Numbered from the stretch's first letter, positions 20,606 to 32,575 are shown. The stretch is DNA of 64,000 bases from Candidula unifasciata (GCA_905116865.2 CAJHNH020007701.1:376779-440778); one strand, 5' to 3'. Notes: generated by a model from the sequence alone, not told the origin. Program-made: numbers and translations.

Positions 20606-20854
20606 ATGTGTGCACATTATATGAGAGGGAAAGGAAGTTAGATCTTAACAAAAGTTGTTCGATTGCGTTTTCGCATTTTGCTTGCCTTATTATCAGAAGG
20701 ATTGATAGAATGTGCAGTTCTGTTGCTGGGCGCTGAATTTATGCTTCTTGGAGGCTGCCTTTTATGTGACCAACTGGCAGACAGTTTCATATACTAGTTT
20801 TTGGAATGCTCGAATTTGATTAAAGACAACGTCTGCACAACAAATCGCGATGTT

Positions 20855-21135
20855 ATATCTCGAATGGTTCGTGTTTTACTATACACAAAACCTGCCAACC
20901 CTATCTGGTATCAGATTGCTCGTATTTTACCATGCATGTCGGCTGCACAGAAAACCTACTAATATGTTTTGTATATTACTATACATCATTATCTTGCAAA
21001 CGCCACCAGTCATGACTACCAACAGCACAGTAGAGACTGACCAGTCATGTCCTGTATTTTACTGTACACACCAACAGCACAGCAAAATCTACCAGTCATG
21101 TATCGTATCTTACTATACATGCCAACGGCAGCAGT

Positions 21136-21186
<51 letters not shown>

Positions 21187-21990
21187 GCACGCACGTACGC
21201 ACGCAAACACCACCTACATGCACGCACGCGCACACCAAACCCACTAATCATGTATCGAATTTTACTGCACATTGTAGCAGCACAATAAAACCCACCAATC
21301 ATATATTAAATTTTACTGTACATACAGCACACAACAAAACCTGACAATCATGTATCGTGTTTTGCCGTACATACCAGCAGCACAACAAAACCCACCAATC
21401 ATTTATCACATGTTATTGTACATACCAGCAGCACAACAAAAACCCACCAATCATGTGTCGTATTTTATATTGTAATACAAGCAGCACAACAAAACCCACC
21501 AATCATTTATCGTATTTTAAAGTAATACAAGCAGTACAACAAAACCCACCAATCATTTATCGTACTTTAAAGTAATACAAGCAGCACAACAAAACCCACC
21601 AATCATTTATCGTATTTTAAAGTAATACAAGCAGCACAACAAAACCCACCAATCATTTATCGTACTTTAAAGTAATACAAGCAGCACAACAAAACCCACC
21701 AATCATTTATCGTATTTTAAAGTAATACAAGCAGCACAACAAAACCCACCAATCATTTATCGTATTTTAAAGTAATACAAGCAGCACAACAAAGCCCACC
21801 AATTATGTATCGTATTTTTACTGTACATACCAACAGCACAACAAAACCCACCAATTATGTATCGTATTTTCAGTGCTGTTTTTTTTAAATTATACACAGT
21901 AGCTGCACATTAAACGCCACAACCCGTGTCTCGTATTTAAATGTCCTTATTTTACTGTCACCTCGACACCACATCAAAACGCACCATTAT
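20855..21990 (+). repeat. 50-bp satellite array, core and diverged edges
   Basis: The core (about 21470-21790) has a 50-bp period: CGTATTTTAAAGTAATACAA then GCAGCACAACAAAACCCACC then AATCATTTAT. Flanking units (about 20860-21470 and 21790-21950) are 50-55 bp and increasingly divergent. They have TTACTGTACATACC in place of TTAAAGTAATAC. In the core the fifth base of CGTAT/CTTTAA alternates T, C, T, C, T, T, hinting at a 100-bp dimer. Confidence 0.92.
21137..21230. repeat. (CA)n with (GCAC)n edge
   Basis: About 22 CA units followed by GCAC-type units, lying inside the 50-bp satellite. Confidence 0.95.
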
Positions 21991-22000
21991 TGACTCTTGG

Positions 22001-23132
22001 CAGGGTTGCCATATTGGCATTTTTTATGCTAGATTCCACAAATCTGGCATATTTGAAATTGAACTGGCATTAGATAATGAACTGGCATATTTTGGCATTT
22101 TTGGGTTTTTCCTGGCAATGTAGACCTACAGTTAACATCTTTATTTCAGTTTGACTTTGTTGTGATGTCCTGGTACGGACTAACGGAGATTCGCACCATT
22201 TCTTATTGTATTTGTTGTCTTCCTAAACGGATGGTGACTTCGATAAACCAAGGCCCTCTGTAATTTATGTTAATCTACTAAAATAAATGCATGATATAAA
22301 ACCAAAACCCACCACTGATATAAAATGATTAAGACTTTTCGGAAACTACTCAAGGACAGAAAATAGAGAGGACATAGACCTAGTTCTATCTGTGATAGAT
22401 TTTATTACTTTTACCAATGGCCACGTCATCCAAAAATGGAAAGCATCTTGTGACATCGCAGGTATTATAGTAACTGGAAGAAAACATACCCACGGCTCAA
22501 AAGATCTTCAGACGGATCAGAGGCAGCATACTGCAAACTGTGTCATTGCACTGTTGTACCAAGAATTAGTAGCTTATCAAATCATGAAAACTCCGGAAAA
22601 CAGGATGAAAACTCCGTCAAAAAGCCAGTCACATCTTATTACAACAATGATTCCTAGGCAAAGTAATGATAAAGTTAGAGGCAGCAGAGTTGCAGCTTGC
22701 TGTAGGCATGACCTGCCTTTGTGCAATACGCACAGTTGATCATCTAAGTGAGAGCGCATGGTTGAGGGTGTACATTGAAGCTCATAAAGTTGCAGAGAAC
22801 TAAATGTTCATGCCTTATTTAAAAAAAAAAAAAATACTATATCGCCTGCACTTAAGGATGGTCTTATTGATGATTTTCGGAACAAGAAATATGCCATCAT
22901 TATAGATGAGTTGCAAAAACTTCACCCCGTCTGAGAAAATGCTAAAAGATTTTACATTCAAAAAGGTTTACGCTGTGTCTTCCACTTGTTCCAGCGAGGA
23001 AGACAATAAAGAATTCAATCTAGCGCTTTTGATTTGAAGAGAGTACAACGTTACACTTTATTTGGCATTTTCTGGTATATTTTGGGTAATGGTTTGGCAT
23101 AAAATGAAGTTTTTTTTTATCTGGCAACCCTG
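22001..23132 (+). mobile_element. hAT-like transposon, internally decayed
   Basis: The ends are inverted repeats: CAGGGTTGCCATATTGGCAT on the left, CAGGGTTGCCAGATAAAA read inward from the right. TGGCAT motifs repeat near both ends. The flanking octamers (ACTCTTGG, GAACGTGG) agree at only 4 of 8 positions, so the duplication is not secure. Inside are pieces of the N-terminal half of a transposase (see 22390-23050). The C-terminal half with the dimerisation domain is absent. Confidence 0.75.
22390..23050 (+). pseudogene. hAT-like transposase N-terminal half
   Basis: In-order pieces in shifting plus frames are KLEAAELQLAVGMTCLCAIR with VDHLSE (about 22672-22750), LKLIKLQRTKC (about 22775) and LKDGLIDDFRNKKYAIIIDE (about 22850-22910). 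The last carries the hAT first catalytic aspartate in the IIDES/T-type motif. FTFKKVYAVSSTCSSEEDNK follows before the element ends. A poly(A) run and several frameshifts break it. Confidence 0.65.
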
Positions 23133-23139
23133 GAACGTG

Positions 23140-24090
23140 GTAATTTCCTGGACACAACAGAAGGGGGGCATGTTTATGCTCGTGATAATTCACATTGGTT
23201 ACTTCACGAGAAAATCATGGATGTATAATGTTTTACAGCAGTCTGGGTATGAATGAAGTCTATCTAATGGCGTATCGAGCTACTGGATTAGATATGATCA
23301 GCCTGGCTAGCGGTGACATCAGTCTAGTGTGTAGCTGATCGAATGTCAAGGTGGATTTCATCTTTCGGTTTGAGAAAAAGGGGGTGGGGGGGGGATGCAT
23401 TAGTATTATTTAGGGTTGTATTATATCTGGTGCACTAAAGAGTTTGTTTCCATTGTTAATTATCCACCGTGTGTACATTTGGTCCGACGCAGTAACTGGG
23501 CAACAGACATTTGGGAAATCATACCGAGTCTGTGGGGATGTGGATATATAGAATAGATCGTACTGTTTTATGCTGGGAGGGGTGGAGAGGATGAGGAGGG
23601 AAAGGGGGGGGGGTGGGGTGGTGGTAAGAGTTTCTGAAGAGACTAAAAATGATAAGAGAGTTGCTGCGGGAAATACAGACACACATGAAATATTTCGGCC
23701 TTAATAGAAGACACACGAGTCACAAACCAAACCGTTTGCCAACCAATGCCTGTTGATTTTTGTCTTTGACCTTACCTTGGCCAGTATTGTGTTCTTCAAA
23801 TACGCTGCCACTGAGCGGGGTCAGTCGTCAAAACAAACAACACACTGGAAACGCTGTTCTCTCTTGACGTTTCGCCATTTCCCTTAATCGAAATAATGAT
23901 AATAATGAAATATTCATTCCCCATCTTTATTGTAGCTTTTCCTACTCGACAGTAATCGAAAATGCTAATTGGAATTCCCGTTCCAATTTACAGTGAAGTC
24001 TGGGTCCGGTGCGGGTACAAAGGGCGCCATTGTTAGCTCTCGGTGCTTGCGTTGTTAACACGATTGTAAAAGGGGGAAGGGGCATTAGCC
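23140..24090. other. No recognisable gene
   Basis: Unassigned sequence with short G runs at about 23380 and 23600. I see no element ends or coding signature. Confidence 0.4.
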
Positions 24091-24217
24091 AACCTAATAT
24101 ATTTTAGATGAGTATTGCTTTCTTTTGTAGAGAACGCGGTGTGTTCTTTCCTGTCTATTTTCTTTGTTTGGAAATATCTGGTTAAATATTTCTAGGTAGA
24201 ACCTGCTCGCACACACA

Positions 24218-24324
<107 letters not shown>

Positions 24325-24490
24325 CTTGCATGTCTTGCTTACCTGTATCTCCACACCTATTTACCTGCTTGTCTGCCAATTAGAAGAATCAAATTAAAAT
24401 TAAGCAACATATTTTAATTTGAGAGTATGTGGTATTGAAACTTAGTATTTGAACGGCACCTATTAGGAAAAGCTTGGATGCAGCGGGCAT

Positions 24491-24823
24491 GTGGTTTTTT
24501 TAGATAAACTTTCGCAAATACAAAGGATAGCCAGAGTAACTAACACAGATTGCCACGACAGAGCTGATAAAGAGTTGAACATGATGATGTCCGACTTAGT
24601 TAAGGACTTCTTTAACGCCGGTGGCGCATCCGACATAATATTGCTAGACACAAGGTCTAGACTAGTCGGCTTTCTCTCTTTGTGGAGATCAGCAAAACTA
24701 GCAGCTTATACTAAAACATTCATCTCTTTTGTGTACCCAGTGTTTGTCTCTCTTTTACATACTATTCGCTCTGCATGCCCCTACAAGCGATGTCTGTTAC
24801 ACGGGCAGTCTTCTTCTTCGTAG
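24491..24823 (+). other. Open frame of 110 codons, unrecognised
   Basis: A plus-strand frame with mixed composition (for example RVTNTDCHDRADKELNMMMS and KDFFNAGGASDIILLDTRSR). It could be a fragment of a LINE or a host exon. I recognise no family, and there is no supporting splice evidence. Confidence 0.2.
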
Positions 24824-24881
24824 AAGACGACCAAACTCGAGCCGAAATAAATGTCTTCCAATAACAAATTTTCGGTTGATT

Positions 24882-24908
24882 GGGGGGGGGGGGGGGGGGG
24901 GGGGGGGG
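24882..24908. repeat. Poly(G) tract, 27 nt
   Basis: Uninterrupted G run directly before the SINE-E copy. Confidence 0.95.
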
Positions 24909-24910
24909 AA

Positions 24911-25290
24911 ACTGAGTGGTATTGAGTTACAGCGTCCGCCTCTAGTGCTGGAGACCTTCCCCTGTGAAGCTTAGGATTTTTTTTTAATGTGAACGTCTAG
25001 TAATTTCCACTGGCCTATGTGTAGTAGACCGGATGCCCATGTATATTGTTGCGTACGTAAAAAAATCCCTCTGCGGTTGAAAATCGAAAAAGAGTAGCAT
25101 AACTGCACTGCCTAGGCAAAATTTGGAGTTAAAAATATACACAAAATTATTTAAGGACCTCGTCGGTGCTGCGGAGTACGTGCACTGAGACGAGATTCTT
25201 CAGAGTCAGGCTTGAGTTAGAAGTAGAACGGAGCACTTATAGGTTACACCCGTCTACCATGATGCTGGTCTGTCGACTAAACTAACTAAA
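24911..25290 (+). mobile_element. SINE-E
   Basis: The head CTGAGTGGTATTGAGTTACA resembles the D-arm of Leu/Ser tRNAs, and its box B is degraded. The body has TCTAGTAATTTCCACTGG, GTGTATATTGTTGCGTACG-like words, AAATCGAAAAAGAGTAGC, CTGCCTAGGCAAAATTTGG and GAAGTAGAACGGAGCACTT. Copies are at 26.7 (minus), 51.5 and 59.4 kb. Confidence 0.8.
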
Positions 25291-25403
25291 CACATTTTTG
25301 GTTCACATTTTTGGTGCGACATGAAACCCTTCTAGACCTGCATAACGCTTAGCTGGCAGTTGCTGCGACTGCACAGTATCGATCTGTACTTAGTATTAGT
25401 TAG

Positions 25404-25815
25404 TTATTTAGTTTGGTTATCATCATTGCACTCCGGACATGTCCATAGGTGCTCAGATCCTCCCCTCAGTATGAATCCCAACGTCCGATGGCTAATAGTA
25501 CCTACCAGTCCTATATTGATTAACAAGTCTCTGTTGTGTCTGGAGTGCGTCTCGTTTTTTGCTATGCCGATCTTAACTCCCAAGTCTGCCATTCTGGCGT
25601 GTGATGTGGATTCACTGCCACCAGAGTCCTCTATCCTTCCCATTTCTTTGAGGGCGTTAATAATATCAGCATGACCCATAGGCTGACCGTATGTAGTGAT
25701 AGCGGATCCAGCCAACCTATCAGTTCTTTCCATGGACGGCTGCGTGTCCCGGAACAAAAATAAAGGTGACTTCCACGCACAGTGGACTTCTGTAATGATT
25801 CAAGCCATTGTCTTC
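25404..25815 (-). pseudogene. LINE RNase H domain fragment
   Basis: Minus-strand pieces are FVPGHAAVHGKN (the end of RNase H, usually VPGHxGVxGNE), then after one frameshift RTDRLAGSAITTYGQPMGHA, IINALKEMGR and NIGLVGTISHRTLGFILRGG. This order is typical of the RNase H end and C-terminal tail of jockey-type LINEs in lophotrochozoans. Upstream, LQKSTVRG is also recognisable in another frame. It is broken, with no reverse transcriptase attached. Confidence 0.75.
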
Positions 25816-26089
25816 ACACCGAACCTGCCTGAACCCTCCGGACCATACTCATTGAATCGCTGAGTATATAATGTACTCATCATATTATGTCTCAGTCAGC
25901 TGGAGTCACAGCCGAGTACTCATAAGAAGCTGGTCTAACTAGCTTCAAGTACAAATAGGAGCTCCTAGAAAGCTCTGTTTGTTATTTCAGTAGGCCCATC
26001 GAAATTTCTGATTTGGTAGTACATAAACAGTTAATGACGGTTATTGTTATGCATTATTATCCATGCAACTGCTATTACTGCCCGTGTTT

Positions 26090-26195
26090 ACCACTTTTGT
26101 GGTGTAGGCAGGTGTATCTTTAAGCCTGAGCATTTAGGGCCGCATGGCTAGTGCTGTCACCATGGACTGTGCAAATTAGGATGGTATTTTTGCCC
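26090..26195 (-). repeat. SINE-G fragment
   Basis: On the minus strand GTGACAGCACTAGCCATGCG, GCCCTAAATGCTCAGGCTTA and CACCTGCCTACACCACAAAA follow the order seen at 51.98 and 62.79 kb. Confidence 0.6.
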
Positions 26196-26198
26196 CAG

Positions 26199-26201
<3 letters not shown>

Positions 26202-26290
<89 letters not shown>
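26202..26290. repeat. (TA)n microsatellite
   Basis: About 44 TA units, placed directly between a SINE-G end and a tRNA-like fragment. Confidence 0.96.
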
Positions 26291-26292
<2 letters not shown>

Positions 26293-26380
26293 CTAGTCTT
26301 ATCGTTGATTCAAACCCGGATCTCTTGCATGGGGAGCCTGTGTTCTTAACTTTTGGACCAGTCGCTTCTCTGCATTATTA
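26291..26380 (-). repeat. tRNA-like SINE head, family I
   Basis: The minus strand reads GACTGGTCCAAAAGTTAAGA (box-A-like) and CCGGGTTTGAATCAACG (box-B-like). A related fragment, GACTGGTCCAGGGATTTCAA with AGGTTCGATCCTCAGTA, is at 35430-35515. Confidence 0.45.
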
Positions 26381-26608
26381 GCAGTTAATGAAAACTTAGG
26401 GAAGGCTGGTGGAAATGAAAACGAAGGAATTGTAAAATGGCATTGGATCCATGGACAGAAAAGCAGCAGTCTGGCAGCAGTAAATGAAGATCATGTGTAA
26501 ATGCTTCATGTGTCAAGCAACGACCTGAAGAGGATATAGACAGAAAGATTATTAACAAAAAGATTCTTTGGTTTCCATTTTGGCTGAAAGTCTTTGCTGG
26601 ACGAGCAT

Positions 26609-26635
26609 GGGGGGGGGGGGGGGGGGGGGGGGGGG
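26609..26635. repeat. Poly(G) tract, 27 nt
   Basis: Uninterrupted G run on the plus strand. Confidence 0.95.
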
Positions 26636-26734
26636 TTAGAAGGAAGAGAAGAGAAGCTTTGAAAAACCTTAAGGTATCAGATTGGAACAACGGATCAACA
26701 TCGTGGCACAAGGGTAGTAGCTCACAAGTGTTCA

Positions 26735-27062
26735 GTTCTACTTCTGACTCAAGCCTGAGTTCGAAGAATCTCAGCGCAGTTCACGAACTCCGTAGCACCG
26801 GCGAGGATCTTGAAATACTTTAGGTAGATTTTCAACTCAAAATTTTGCAAGGGCAGCGCTGTTAGGCTACTCTTTTCGATTTCCAGAAGCCAAATGATTT
26901 TTGTACGTGCGCAGCAATACACACGGGCGTCTGGTCTTACTACCAAGAGACCAATGGAAATTACTAGATGTCTATGTAAAAAATCCCAGCCTTCTTCGGG
27001 GCCTGAACTCGGGAACCTCTTGCACGCGAGGCGGACGCCATACCTCGAGACCACTCAGCCCC
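26735..27062 (-). mobile_element. SINE-E
   Basis: On the minus strand it starts GGGGCTGAGTGGTCTCGAGG with box B GAGTTCAGGCCCC. It continues TCTAGTAATTTCCATTGG, GTGTGTATTGCTGCGCACGT, AAATCGAAAAGAGTAGCC and GAAGTAGAACTGAACACTT. The head is the best preserved of the four copies and identifies the tRNA-Leu/Ser-like origin. Confidence 0.85.
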
Positions 27063-27394
27063 CTTCAGATGACCTTATAGTGCTAAAGCGAGGTAACGGA
27101 ATCATAGACCATGGCGATGGCGAGTGTGAACAGCTCTTAGGAATTAAGAGCGTGTAAAAGAATTAATGCCTCACGAAGTGGATAAGTAAAGATCTAAAAG
27201 TATACGATTATTAGAAATATAAGTATCTATGTATGGTCACTCGGTATAAAAATGTTATGTGACATTAACAATCATGACGGCAATTTAGACATTGCAGTTC
27301 AAGGGCAGGGCACCAGCGGCCCGCGGTTCGAATCCGACACGCAAAAGCCTCGCAAGTGACCTACGGATAATTGCCAATTGTTATTGTATTAACC

Positions 27395-27617
27395 GTCGGC
27401 TCTGTGTCGATGCGAACGCTTCGTAATGCCGGGATGCTGGGTTCGATCCCAGCTAAGGCCATGCGCCTTGCGTTGGTTTCGACAGTGGTATCAAGAAAGC
27501 CGACCGTCCAGGGCAATGGCAAACTACTGGACGTAAATTTGCCTAGAAAAACCACACAAAAGTTAGTGGCTGTTGGGGTTGGTTCTGCAACGTCCTGTAA
27601 AGGATACGCAACTAACC
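27395..27617 (+). mobile_element. SINE-A, full length, with 14-bp TSD
   Basis: Box A is altered (GTGTCGATGCGAACG). Box B is intact (GGTTCGATCCC). The body and the end CGCAACTAACC are complete. The 14-bp word TTATTGTATTAACC is exact at 27381-27394 and 27618-27631. Confidence 0.9.
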
Positions 27618-27819
27618 TTATTGTATTAACCATCTTCCTTCTCAGGCCATTGGCGATCCCAGTTTTAACATTTCGACCTCTCAGTAAACTTAGTTGAATA
27701 TCCCTGCCCTAGGGGTATGGAACCCGTTGATAATAAAAGTACACGCTGCCTTTGAAAGGGGGTTTTGGGCTGAAATGCTATAGAAATATTTTCAGAATAC
27801 CATGGACCAAGACGATACA

Positions 27820-28125
27820 AAATACTGACATTTTGAAAGATCTGAACATCAAGAAAGATAGGCTAATAAACAGCATCTTGTCCCGGAAGCTGAACTATTT
27901 TTTTCATATCAAGCGCCTTGGCAGATTATGAAAAAATAATAGAATGCATGATATCAGGAAAAAGGGGCAGAGGCTGACGAACATGAAGATGGACACATGA
28001 TATAAGTGACTCCTTGAATATTAAAGTACACGAGGGGGAAGAGCTGGCGAGAGAGTGAGTTTGTTTCAGGCAGACCGTGAAGAGACCGACGTTTTGCAAA
28101 GGACCTGCTACACGATGATGATGAC
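27820..28125 (+). pseudogene. LINE ORF2 3' tail
   Basis: Plus-strand pieces LINSILSRKLNYF, a Gly/Arg block (GKRGRG), WTHDISDS-like residues and FRQTVKRPTFCKGPAT precede tandem stops and a GATGATGATGA run. The close relative at 33.1 kb reads the same in order. Single-base frameshifts are present. Confidence 0.7.
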
Positions 28126-28240
28126 CTGTAAAAAAAAGATCTATATGAGCCGTGCTGACTCAGTTTATACGAAGCCCCAGTGTCGATCGTGTCCATCCAG
28201 ATGTTTCAAAGGCTTGGTGAAGGGTCGGAGAGCTCTTCTA

Positions 28241-28242
28241 GA

Positions 28243-28273
<31 letters not shown>

Positions 28274-28308
28274 CACACACACGCGCGCCCTCCCCCCCCC
28301 CCCCCGGG
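28241..28308. repeat. Compound poly(A), (CA)n, poly(C)
   Basis: 18 or so A, then about 11 CA units, then a run of C. It follows the LINE tail but no element boundary is clear. Confidence 0.85.
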
Positions 28309-28469
28309 AGACAGTACTTTGATATTGTGTTTGGAGGAAAACTGTTACGATGACCCTCACCCAAGTAGATGCAAGTCCTTATCATCGCCCTGACGATGTG
28401 AACACGAATGCCTCGGACCTCAAAGTTACAACTCAGTCTTTCCAACTGCCGTTCCATCCGTCTATCTGT

Positions 28470-28672
28470 AAGCCCGGCTCTCTAGCGCAGTTGTCTAAAC
28501 CGGACTGCGCGGTGACCGGGTGACGAACTCTTTGTGGTCCGGGTTCACGCAGAAAAGCCGCATTTCTCCCAGCTTTGCAGTACCTATCATGGAATCAAGG
28601 CCGGAGGGTTGCGATTTCCATAGTACCGAACCAAAGGGTTAAGAACTCATGGTTTCTGGATACTGTCCGTCC
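28470..28672 (+). mobile_element. SINE-B, full length
   Basis: GGCTCTCTAGCGCAGTTGTC (box A region), GCGCGGTGACCGGGTGACGA, GTCCGGGTTCACGCAG (box B region), GGCCGGAGGGTTGCGATTTC and AAGAACTCATGGTTTCTGG. It is the best-preserved SINE-B here. Confidence 0.85.
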
Positions 28673-28778
28673 GTTTTTCCACCCAACCCACCCACATATC
28701 CATCTATCCACACCTCCCAGATAGGTGCAGAGGCGTGTATGTGGGTGGGCAGAGGAATGCATTCAGTGGGGCCTTAAA

Positions 28779-28779
<1 letters not shown>

Positions 28780-28866
<87 letters not shown>
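28780..28866. repeat. (TC)n followed by (CA)n
   Basis: About 29 TC units joined directly to about 15 CA units. Confidence 0.96.
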
Positions 28867-28868
<2 letters not shown>

Positions 28869-29120
28869 TTAGTTAAGATTTGTCTCTTCATCACCGAATA
28901 CGAAGGGATTACAAGTAGTAAAACTAATACCGACCCCAATAAGCAGGAGGTATATGATGGATTACTAGGGAAATTTGACAGCTTATATGATGAATATCAT
29001 TTAATAAGGCTGTGCTTGACGTTATGTGGAGATACAGTTTCCTCAACACACTGAAAGAAAATTGGCTACAATAGTGATCCCAGACCTTTCACATAGCTGG
29101 TCGGCAATATGTAGAAGTGA

Positions 29121-29257
<137 letters not shown>

Positions 29258-29589
29258 TGAAGCTAAGAACATGACTGACACATGCATTCATTTGTTATTT
29301 ATTAAATTGTCATTGTTCATCTGTTGGGAAATGTTCAAAACATGCTTTAGTGGCTTTTTATACTCATAATTTATAATATATTTCTAATAAAATTGAAGTT
29401 AAATCAGTGAGACACCTCGTAAGTGACCGATCTCTTGACTTCAACGTCAGCAAGTAACTGCTTTTTCCACATAACCATCGAGAAACCCTACCCTTGCAGG
29501 CGTAGGTAGGTATGTGAATCCAAAATCCCATGTAATTAAAAGAGGGTTGTTGTGGTGAAAGAAATGAAACAGGCACATTAAATATTTCG

Positions 29590-29800
29590 CCGTGATTAAA
29601 AATACAGCACTCTTACAAAACATATTAAAACAAACTGGAAGAAACGCGAAGGAAAGCACGAAAGAGCTAAAAAGCGATACAAGCGGGAGGACAACTAAAG
29701 GTATGGACGAGTACCATTCTCAAATAATCTTCAACCAGGAAGAGAGACATGACATTTTGGAGATCCATTGCGGACAGCTTTCATTATAGAGACGGCACTG
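29590..29800 (+). pseudogene. LINE ORF2 3' tail
   Basis: A plus frame reads ILKQTGRNAKESTKELKSDT then EERHDILEIHCGQLSL. It parallels the end at 50.65-50.83 kb (LRECTTRTRDRAYRRSLAAN). This is the decayed C-terminus of the same LINE type. Confidence 0.5.
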
Positions 29801-29854
29801 GACTAATTGATTGAATATGCCCAACATACTTCAGTTACCGAAGATATCTTCTTC

Positions 29855-30145
29855 TTTGCGCTCACCAGCTGTGTAAACTCTAGTGGAAAGTTCTGGTTCT
29901 TCGTCCACTTCTGGAATGCAGTTCTGTTCCAGAACCTGAGTGTTGCGTGTGCATCCGTTTGACAGTTCTGACACATTTGTGTGCAGACTGTTTGTTCCTT
30001 GCCTCTCAGGCAGATTCGCTCCGACTTCGAAGGAAGCTTCCAATTAGCCGACTCCTACGACATGGTTTTGGGTAGGCAGTGGGTCTGGTCTTGTTTTCCC
30101 TATAATAGGGCCCCGGAACCCACACGGGGATGCGAAGATATGAGT
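29855..30145 (-). mobile_element. SINE-D, full length
   Basis: The minus strand runs from CCCGTGTGGGTTCCGGGGCC (head), through CCCACTGCCTACCCAAAACC, GTCGTAGGAGTCGGCTAATT and GAGGCAAGGAACAAACAGTC, to CCAGAAGTGGACGAAGAACC, and ends near GAAGAAG. Confidence 0.85.
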
Positions 30146-30149
30146 CGGT

Positions 30150-30779
30150 TATCCTCAGTGTTTAAATGTGTTAAAATGTTGTTTTTCTCATTCTTCGTGG
30201 CTGGTTGTAATCTAAAACTGTATTTTAAAAGACTCAGAGTTTCATCTTTAGTGACTCATTGGCAAATGAATAAGGTAAGACCACATGTTCTGCCATTGAG
30301 TTAGCGTCTATCCGATCGGATCATTAAGTTTTAATTCTTACAGTGTTTAACTAGAGCTTACCTAGATGGATGTCTGTGTAAGAAAGAAAGTACCAACACA
30401 CAGTCTCGTGTATGAACTAGTAGATTGAAGTGCCATTGGCGCTTGTAAAAAAGCACGTATCCGAGACACACCAAGCACATCTATTTCTGTTGAACCGTCG
30501 AGTAGAGTCTCGACAAATATCAACTGTTTAACCGAAATACAGGACCGAACGGTATCTATATTTGTCTAGAGTCCATCGACCCAACAATGCATGGCATACG
30601 GGCTCTATCGTACGGTCGTTTGCTACGACAAATGGGCGATTTAGCCACCGTGTGATCTCTTTAAGAACTTTTTTAATCAGCGTCTTTCAGCAAATGTTTT
30701 TTCAGTAACACTTTATGTGGCCTATGCTGTTAAAATCAGCCAGCAGTAATGACTAGAACTATGATTGGAACAGCTCGCG
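30150..30779. other. No recognisable gene
   Basis: Unassigned mixed sequence between a SINE-D head and a LINE tail. Confidence 0.4.
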
Positions 30780-30985
30780 TCGTTACATTCCTTAGGAAAC
30801 AAAGACTGAAATGGTTTGACCACCTAGTGTGAGAATGAATCCAACGATGCCGACAGCAAGAGCGTACAACATGAAAATTGAAACACCAAGAGATAGGGAG
30901 AGACCTAGAAAAAGATTGATTGAAGGAATCATTGATGGCTCAAGACTGCACAACATCACAGCGTACCTTGCAGCCGAACATGCCC
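30780..30985 (+). pseudogene. LINE ORF2 3' tail, another subtype
   Basis: Pieces VTFLRKQRLKWFDHLV and RDRERPRKRLIEGIIDG match the LKWFGH...RGRPRKR-L C-terminal layout of craniofacial-like LINE proteins. Stops interrupt it. A run of T and the trinucleotide arrays follow. Confidence 0.6.
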
Positions 30986-31084
30986 TGGCTTGGCTACATA
31001 TTGTTTTTTTTTTTTTTTTAACTTATACCTAGCGGTAAAAAGCAGATATCGACAGAAGAAGACGGAAAGAAGAAATACTTTATT

Positions 31085-31678
<594 letters not shown>

Positions 31679-31689
31679 GGTTTTGAAGA

Positions 31690-31780
31690 GACATCGGGTG
31701 AGAACCTTGGTGTGTCCTACGTAGATGCTGGTGTTCCATCGGTCCATTGTTTTCGGGCTGTTTGTGGTGCACTGTTTGGT
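31690..31780 (-). pseudogene. LINE tail fragment related to 18.2 kb
   Basis: GAGAACCTTGGTGTGTCCTA, GTAGATGCTGG and TTCCATCGGTCCATTGT parallel GAGCCTTGGTGTATGCTACA, ATAGATGCAGG and TTCCATCTCTCCATTGT at 18.17-18.24 kb. It is short and non-coding. Confidence 0.5.
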
Positions 31781-31799
31781 AGTATTATTTTTGACACAC

Positions 31800-32575
31800 C
31801 TCAGATAATTACTACACAGTTATTATTACTTACACCAATCTTTCTTGACCAGTCCAGATGTCACGTAGGGAAATCATTTGTTTAAGAAACAGCTGGTTTG
31901 TTTCTTGTTTTTGTCTCATTTTATGCCTCTCTGCTCTTGGTTGCACACACGGCGCTTGTTAAATATGGCTGCTGATTTTCATCTGGCCGGTCACCCCACA
32001 AAAATCACCCCCAGTAATTAATCATATCTGATAATGAACATTTTTGGAATGGAAACGCACAAGCTTGCGTTGGTTGTAATTATTGAAGCTATTTGGCGGG
32101 ACTCATCCATCTCGCCGTTTTTGTTCAGAAGTACGTCATGTGCATCGCGGAGACGTGCTTGGCTTTCTACAGTGCCGCTTATCAGTTTTGTTGTTAATAT
32201 CTTTCCTTGTTACTTTATTGTATGTTATATTCTCTCTTTCTCTCTCCATCACCCTCTTCCTCTCCTAAATTTATTACAACAACTACGGTTTACTGTTGTT
32301 AGAAATATGCACATTCCACTGCCTGTATTGAATATCTTGATACTAGTGATAATGTTTACTGTCACCTGATGTATAAATGAAATGATGTATGAAAGGAGGG
32401 AAACTAGAAGGGCAGAATGTTAGACGGGCCTGCGTGCTCAATTCTTAACCCTTTGAAAATAAAATTTGTTCCTTCGCGCTCTATTTCTCCCCTTCTCTCA
32501 CTCTCTCTCTAGAAAAAATGTTCCGTCTCCGCAGTGGAGATTTTTACAATGCTTCATTGTTGCCTTTGAAATTAT
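31800..32575. other. No recognisable gene
   Basis: AT-rich unassigned sequence. A plus frame (32034-32369) resembles nothing I know. Confidence 0.4.

Noticed and set aside
21480..21790. CRISPR-like array at the 50-bp repeats
   Set aside because: No spacers; the whole 50 bp repeats and grades into diverged satellite units.
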